A DNA stretch of 64,000 nt, taken from contig NC_135500.1 in assembly GCF_052857255.1 (NCBI RefSeq), forward strand, positions 48,448,272-48,512,271, written 5' to 3'. The translations under genes were made by a program, and so were the position numbers. The stretch comes from Amblyomma americanum (taxonomy: Eukaryota > Arthropoda > Arachnida > Ixodida > Ixodidae). The notes under the pieces are model-generated. The model searched no databases, was not told the DNA's origin, and saw nothing but the letters and a program-made list of their open reading frames with translations. Shown here piece after piece: positions 58,648-64,000 of this stretch (positions are counted from its first letter, which is position 1; every line of letters starts with the position of its first letter).

Positions 58648-59044
58648 GGCTGTCCAATTTGCTGCTTTCGTAGGTATCTATGTTTTGCGTGTAAGCGAAC
58701 CTTGAAAGTGTTCACCAGCGCCACCCTCGTCCACAGCGGTGGACGTAGCATGTCCTGTAATACCGCAAGTGTGACGTAGAAGGTCATGTAACGGCGAGGG
58801 CGAAAACTGTGCGAGAGCTCTCTTATGCTACCTATGGAATCAAGACTGCCAGAACCAAGACCCCCATTAAGCTATCAGCAGACAAAGCAAATGAAATGAG
58901 GTTCTCGTTTGACAAACATATGAAGGAAGACAACAGTCACCGGAACCAAGGTGCATAGGGGAGTGTTTTCTTTTTTTTTCAATTTCGAATGCCAATCAAT
59001 GTGTCTAAAGAAAGTTACTTATAAACCAGCAGACAAAAAAACCA

Positions 59045-59118
59045 TGTCGCCGGTGGGATCCGAACCCACAACCTCCGAATATCGCGTGCGGTGCTCTTAC
59101 CAACTCAGCTACGGCGAC
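59045..59118 (-). tRNA. tRNA-like copy 127, anticodon CGA
   Basis: As copy 115 with an anticodon-stem change (TGCGG on plus). T7. Confidence 0.5.
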
Positions 59119-59513
59119 GGCTGTCCAATTTGCTGCTTTCGTGGGTATCTATGTTTTGCGTGTAAGCGAACCTTGAAGGTGTTCACCAGCGCCACCCTCG
59201 TCCATAGCGGTGGACGTAGCACGTCCTGTAATAACGCAAGTGTGACGTAGAACGTCATGTAACTGCGAGGGCGGAAACTGTGCGAGAGCCCTCTCATGCT
59301 ACCTATGGCATCAAGACTGCCAGAACCAAGACCCCTGTTAAGCTATTAGCAGAAAAGGCAAATGAAATGTGCCGCTCGTTTGACAAACATATGAAGGAAG
59401 ACAACAGTCACCGAAACCAAGGTGCATAGGGGAATGTTTCCTTTTTTTTATTTCTAATGCCAATCAATTTGTTTAAAGAAAATTACTTATAAACTAGCAG
59501 AAAAAAGCAACCA

Positions 59514-59587
59514 TGCCGCCGGTGGGATCCGAACCCACAACTTCCGAATATCGCGTCCGGTGCTCTTACCAACTGAGCTACGGCGAC
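59514..59587 (-). tRNA. tRNA-like copy 128, anticodon CGA
   Basis: As copy 117 with variable loop AAGTT. T6. Confidence 0.64.
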
Positions 59588-59979
59588 GACTGTCCAATTT
59601 GCTGCTTTCGTGGGTATCTATGTTTTGCGTGTAAGCGAACCTTGAAAGTGTTCTCCAGCGAAACCCTCGTCCATAGCGGTGGACATAGCACGTCCTCTAA
59701 TACCGCGTGTGACGTAGAACGTCATGTAACGGCTAGGGCGGAAACTGTGCGAGAGCCCACTCATGCTACCTATGGCATCAAGACTGCCAGAACCAAGAAC
59801 CCTGTTAAGCTATTAGCAGAAAAGGCAAATGAAATGTGGGGCTCGTTTGACAAACATATGAAGGAAGACAACAGTCACCGAAACCAAGGTGCATAGGGGA
59901 ATGTTTTCTTTTTTTAATTTCTAATGCCAATCAATTTGTTTAAAGAAAATTACTTATAAACCAACAGAAAAAACAATCA

Positions 59980-60053
59980 TGCCGCCGGTGGGATCCGAAT
60001 CCACAAGCTCCGAATATCGTGTACGGTGCTCTTACCAACTCAGCTACGGCGAC
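59980..60053 (-). tRNA. tRNA-like copy 129, anticodon CGA
   Basis: Copy 119 relative; loop CACGATA puts A at position 33. T6. Confidence 0.42.
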
Positions 60054-60444
60054 GGCTGTCCAATTTGCTGCTTTCGTGGGTATCTATGTTTTGCGTGTAA
60101 GCGAACCTTGAAAGTGTTCACCAGCGCCACCCTCGTCCATAGCGGTGGACGTAGCACGTCCTGTAATACCGCAAGTGTGACGTAGAACGTCATGTAACGG
60201 CGAGGGCGAAAACTGTGCGAGAGCCCTCTTATGCTACCTATGGCATCAAGACTGCCAGAACCAAGACCCCCGTTAAGCTATCAGCAGACAAAGCAAATGA
60301 AATGTGGGGCTCGTTTGACAAACATATGAAGGAAGACAACAGTCACCGGAACCAAGTTGCATAGGGGAATGTTTTCTTTTTTTAATTTCTAATGCCAATC
60401 AATTTGTTTAAAGAAAATTACTTATAAGCCAGCAGAAAAAAACA

Positions 60445-60518
60445 TGCCGCCGGTGGGATCCCAAACCACAACGTCCGAAGATCGCGTCCGGTGCCCTTAC
60501 CAACTGAGCTACGGCGAC
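60445..60518 (-). tRNA. tRNA-like copy 130, anticodon CGA
   Basis: Copy 120 relative with a partly repaired T stem (ACCAC on plus). T7. Confidence 0.38.
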
Positions 60519-60911
60519 GGCTGTGCATCTGCTGCTTTCGTGGGTATCTATGTTTTGCGTGTAAGCGAACCACGAGAGTGTTCACCACCACCACCCTCGT
60601 CCATAGCGGTGGACGTAGCACGACCTGTAATACCGCAAGTGTGACGTAGAACTTCATGTAACGGCGAGGGCGGAAACTGTGCGACAGCCCTCTCATGCTA
60701 CCTATGGCATCAAGACTGCCAGAACCAAGACCCCTGTTAAGCATTTTGCAGACAAGGCAAATGAAATGAGGGGCTCGTTTGACAAACATATGAAGGAAGA
60801 CAACAGTCACCGAAACCAAGGTGCATAGGGGAATGTTTTCTTTTTTAAATTTCTAATGCCAATCAATTTGTTTAAAGAAAATTACTTATAAACCAGCAAA
60901 AAAAGCAACCA

Positions 60912-60985
60912 TGCCGCCGGTGGGATCCGAACCCACAACCTCCGAATATCGCGTCCGGTGCTCTTACCAACTGAGAAACGGCGAC
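60912..60985 (-). tRNA. tRNA-like copy 131, anticodon CGA
   Basis: Identical to copy 106, broken A box. T7. Confidence 0.45.
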
Positions 60986-61380
60986 GGCTGTCAAATCTGC
61001 TGCTTTCGTGGGTATCTATGTTTTGCGTGTAAACGAACCTTGAGAGTGTTCACCAGCGCCACCCTCGTCCATAGCGGTGGACGTAGCACGTCCTGTAATA
61101 CCGCAAGTGTGACGTAGAACGTCATGTAACGGCGAGGGCGGAAACTGTGCGAGAACCCTCTTATGCTACCTATGGCATCAAGACTGCCAGAACAAAGACC
61201 CCCGTTAAGCTATTAGCAGAAAAGGCAAATAAAATGAGGGGCTCGTTTGACAAACTTATGAAGGAAGACAACAGTCACCGAAACCAAGGTGCATAGAGGA
61301 ATGTTTTCTTTTTTTTAATTTCTAATGCCAATCAATTTGTTTTAAAGAAATATACTTATAAACGAGCAGAAAAACAACCA

Positions 61381-61454
61381 TGCCGCCGGTGGGATTTGAA
61401 CCCACAACCTCCGAATATCGCGTCCGGTGCTCTTACCAACCCAGCTACGGCGAC
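61381..61454 (-). tRNA. tRNA-like copy 132, anticodon CGA, canonical T loop
   Basis: Identical to copy 107. T5. Confidence 0.55.
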
Positions 61455-61850
61455 GGCTGTCCAATTTGCTGCTTTCGTAGGTATCTATGTTTTGCGTGTA
61501 AGCGAACCTTGAAAGTGTTCACCAGCGCCACCCTCGTCCACAGCGGTGGACGTAGCATGTCCTGTAATACCGCAAGTGTGACGTAGAACGTCATGTAACG
61601 GCGAGGGCGAAAACTGTGCGAGAGCTCTCTTATGCTACCTATGGAATCAAGACTGCCAGAACAAAGACCCCCATTAAGCTATCAGCAGACAAAGCAAATG
61701 AAATGAGGGGCTCGTTTGACAAACATATGAAGGAAGACAACAGTCACCGGAACCAAGGTGCATAGGGGAGTGTTTTCTTTTTTTTCAATTTCGAATGCCA
61801 ATCAATGTGTCTAAAGAAAGTTACTTATAAACCAGCAGAAAAAAAAACCA

Positions 61851-61924
61851 TGTCGCCGGTGGGATCCGAACCCACAACCTCCGAATATCGCGTCCGGTGC
61901 TCTTACCAACTGAGCTACGGCGAC
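61851..61924 (-). tRNA. tRNA-like copy 133, anticodon CGA
   Basis: Identical to copy 108. T9. Confidence 0.68.
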
Positions 61925-62319
61925 GGCTGTCCAATCTGCTGCTTTCGTGGGTATCTATGTTTTGCGTGTAAGCGAACCTAGAGAGTGTTCACCAGCTCCA
62001 CCCTCGTCCGTAGCGGTGGACGTAGCACGTCCTGTAATACCGCAAGTGTGACGTAGAACGTCATGTAATGGTGAGGGCGGAAACTGTGCGAGAAACCTCT
62101 TATGCTACCTATGGCATCAAGACTGCCAGAACAAAGATCCCCGTTAAGCTGTTAGCAGAAAAGGCAAATGAAATGAGGGACTCGTTTGACAAACATATGA
62201 AGGAAGACAACAGTCACCGAAACCAAGGTGCATAGGGGAATGTTTTCTTTTTTTTATTTCTAATTCCAATCAATTTGTTTAAAGAAAATCACTTATAAAC
62301 CAGCAGAAAAAAGCAACCA

Positions 62320-62393
62320 TGCCGCCGGTGGGATCCGAACCCACAAACTCCGAATATCACGTCCGGTGCTCTTACCAACTCAGCTATGGCGAC
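62320..62393 (-). tRNA. tRNA-like copy 134, anticodon UGA
   Basis: Identical to copy 109. T6. Confidence 0.48.
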
Positions 62394-62787
62394 GGCTGTC
62401 CAATTCGCTGCTTTCGTGGGTATCTATGTTTTGCGTGTAAGCGAACTTGAAGGTGTTCACCAGCGCCACCCTCGTCCATAGCGGTGGACGTAGCACGTCC
62501 TGTAATAACGCAAGTGTGACGTAGAACGTCATGTAACGGGGAGGGCGAAAACTGTGCGTGAGCCCTCTTATGCTACCTATGGCATCAAGACTGCCAGAAC
62601 CAAGACCCCCGTTAAGCTATCAGCAGACAAAGCAAATGAAATGAGGGACTCGTTTGACAAACATATGAAGAAAGACAACAGTCACCGGAACCAAGGTGCA
62701 AAGGGGAGTGTTTTCTTTTTTTTAATTTCGAATGCCAATCAATTTGTCTAAAGAAAATTATTTATAAACCAGCAGAAAAAACAAGCA

Positions 62788-62861
62788 TGTCGCCGGTGGG
62801 ATCTGAACCCACAACCTCCGAATATCGCTTCCGGTGCTCTTACCAACTGAGCTACGGCGAC
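62788..62861 (-). tRNA. tRNA-like copy 135, anticodon CGA
   Basis: Identical to copy 110. T6. Confidence 0.52.
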
Positions 62862-63255
62862 GGCTGTCCAATCTGCTGCTTTCGTGGGTATCTATGTTTT
62901 GCGTGTAAGCGAACCTAGAGAGTGTTCACCAGCGCCACACTCGTCCATAGCGGTGGACGTAGCACGTCCTGATATACCGCAAGTGTGACGTAGAACGTCA
63001 TGTAACTGCGAGGGCGGAAACTGTGCGAGAGCCCTCTCATGCTACCTATGGCATCAAGACTGCCAGAACCAAGACCCCTGTTAAGCTATTAGCAGAAAAG
63101 GCAAATGAAATGTGCCGCTCGTTTGACAAACATATGAAGGAAGACAACAGTCACCGAAACCAAGGCGCATAGAGGAATGTTTTCTTTTTTAATTTCTAAT
63201 GCCAATCACTTTGTTTAAAGAAAATTACTTATAAACCAGCAGAAAAAAGCAACCA

Positions 63256-63329
63256 TGCCGCCGGTGGGATCCGAACCCACAAACTCCGAATATCACGTCC
63301 GGTGCTCTTACCAACTCAGCTATGGCGAC
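63256..63329 (-). tRNA. tRNA-like copy 136, anticodon UGA
   Basis: Identical to copies 109 and 111. T6. Confidence 0.48.
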
Positions 63330-63722
63330 GGCTGTCCAATTCGCTGCTTTCGTGGGTATCTATGTTTTGCGTGTAAGCGAACTTGAAGGTGTTCACCAGC
63401 GCCACCCTCGTCCATAGCGGTGGACGTAGCACGTCCTGTAATAACGCAAGTGTGACGTAGAACGTCATGTAACGGGGAGGGCGAAAACTGTGCGTGAGCC
63501 CTCTTATGCTACCTATGGCATCAAGACTGCCAGAACCAAGACCCCCGTTAAGCTATCAGCAGACAAAGCAAATGATATGAGGGGCTCGTTTGACAAACAT
63601 ATGAAGGAAGACAACTGTCACCGGAACCAAGGTGCATAGGGGTGTGTTTTCTTTTTTTAATTTCGACTGCCAATCAATTTGTCTAAAGAAAATTATTTAT
63701 AAACAAGCAGAAAAAACAACCA

Positions 63723-63796
63723 TGTCGCCGGTGGGATCCGAACCCACAACCTCCGAATATCGCATCCGGTGCTCTTACCAACTGAGCTACGGCGAC
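63723..63796 (-). tRNA. tRNA-like copy 137, anticodon CGA
   Basis: Identical to copy 112. T6. Its spacer runs out of the window at 64000. Confidence 0.6.
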
Positions 63797-64000
63797 GGCT
63801 GTCCAATCTGCTGCTTTTGTGGGTATCTATGTTTTGCGTGTAAGGGAACGTAGAGAGTGTTCACCAGCGCCACACTCGTCCATAGCGGTGGACGTAGCAC
63901 GTCCTGATATACCGCAAGTGTGACGTAGAACGTCATGTAACGGCGAGGGCGGAAACTGTGCGAGAGCCCACTCATGCTACCTATGGCATCAAGACTGCCA

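Larger units (their letters stand above)
52300..60750. repeat. Mosaic segment, copies 113 to 130
   Basis: Contains shuffled short blocks: about 52.77-53.80 kb against 58.39-59.42 kb (offset 5,616) and about 55.05-56.09 kb against 59.73-60.77 kb (offset 4,681). Copies 102-105 resemble 117-120 at about 7,023 bp, and copies 100-101 resemble 123-124 at about 10,761 bp. Confidence 0.7.
1..64000. repeat. 468-bp tandem array (satellite) of tRNA-like units, 137 copies
   Basis: The window is filled end to end with head-to-tail copies of one unit. Spacing from the first to the 137th tRNA-like block is 63,632 bp over 136 intervals, a mean of 467.9 bp; single intervals run 465-470 bp, mostly because of length changes in a poly-T tract and the A-run beside the tRNA-like block. 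All units have the same orientation. No unique insertion, other transposon or ordinary gene interrupts the array, and neither end is reached. Copies 1-73 show higher-order periodicity of 13 or 15 units; copies 74-137 are more diverged and mosaic. It could be classed as a tRNA-gene cluster, a SINE-derived satellite, or both. Confidence 0.97.
60751..64000. repeat. Right member of the 11,701-bp-offset duplication
   Basis: Repeats 49051-52299 to the last base of the window, so the true right edge of the duplication lies outside. Confidence 0.8.

Noticed and set aside
91..63796. Genuine serine tRNA gene cluster
   Set aside because: Serine-box anticodons are present, but the long variable arm and U33 are missing, so I call the copies tRNA-like and do not assign an amino acid.
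1..64000. CRISPR array or bacterial repeat region
   Set aside because: Units are 468 bp with no unique spacers between constant repeats, there are no cas genes, and the internal signals are eukaryotic Pol III signals.
1..64000. 5S or other rDNA repeat
   Set aside because: Unit size would suit a 5S cluster, but the only Pol III gene is a tRNA-like cloverleaf with A and B boxes; no 5S A box, intermediate element and C box arrangement was seen.

Overview
The whole 64 kb window is one uninterrupted tandem array with no unique DNA and no supportable protein-coding gene. The unit is about 468 bp (465-470 bp) and I count 137 consecutive copies. Both window ends fall inside the array. Each unit carries, on the minus strand, a 74-nt tRNA-like gene with a cloverleaf, an internal RNA polymerase III A box and B box, and a run of T residues (T4-T9 in 136 of 137 copies) 2-8 nt past the tRNA 3' end that would act as a Pol III terminator. 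The other ~394 bp of each unit is spacer: a set of short GC-rich inverted repeats, then an A/T-rich part with a poly-T tract. The organism is therefore a eukaryote. My best guess is an arthropod, possibly a tick, because the nominal anticodons are all serine-box (CGA, AGA, UGA) and I recall a tick SINE family (Ruka) described as having an atypical serine-tRNA-like fold. That link is from memory and unchecked.

Layout. Copies 1-73 (about 1-34.2 kb) have higher-order structure: monomer types A-O repeat in the same order as 13- or 15-monomer blocks (about 6.08 and 7.02 kb), and near-identical blocks recur 6,077, 13,092 and 14,967 bp apart. Block I (91-7105) is A to O. Block II (7106-13182) is the same without B and C. 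Block III (13183-19265) is A-G followed by six other types, P-U. Block IV (19266-25346) is K-O plus hybrids, B and G-J. Block V (25347-28149) is K-N plus hybrids. Block VI (28150-34231) repeats block III. Hybrid monomers mark unequal crossovers or conversions. Copies 74-137 (34.2-64 kb) are more diverged and mosaic, with smaller duplications (offsets 936, 1,403, about 4,682, 5,616, about 7,023 bp) and one clean duplicate: about 49.05-52.30 kb equals about 60.75-64.00 kb, offset 11,701 bp.

The tRNA-like gene keeps every Pol III signal but has features unexpected of a working tRNA: G instead of the near-universal U at position 33, serine-box anticodons without the long serine variable arm, and G58 instead of A58 in most copies. 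The G58 change creates a BamHI site (GGATCC) in nearly every unit. The array looks like a satellite built from an amplified Pol III gene. Whether it is transcribed cannot be told from the sequence.

All open reading frames of about 60-130 codons are translations of the tRNA-like gene and its spacer in either direction. I treat them as non-coding. tRNA positions below use standard tRNA numbering on the minus strand; 'wobble' counts G-U pairs in the acceptor stem.
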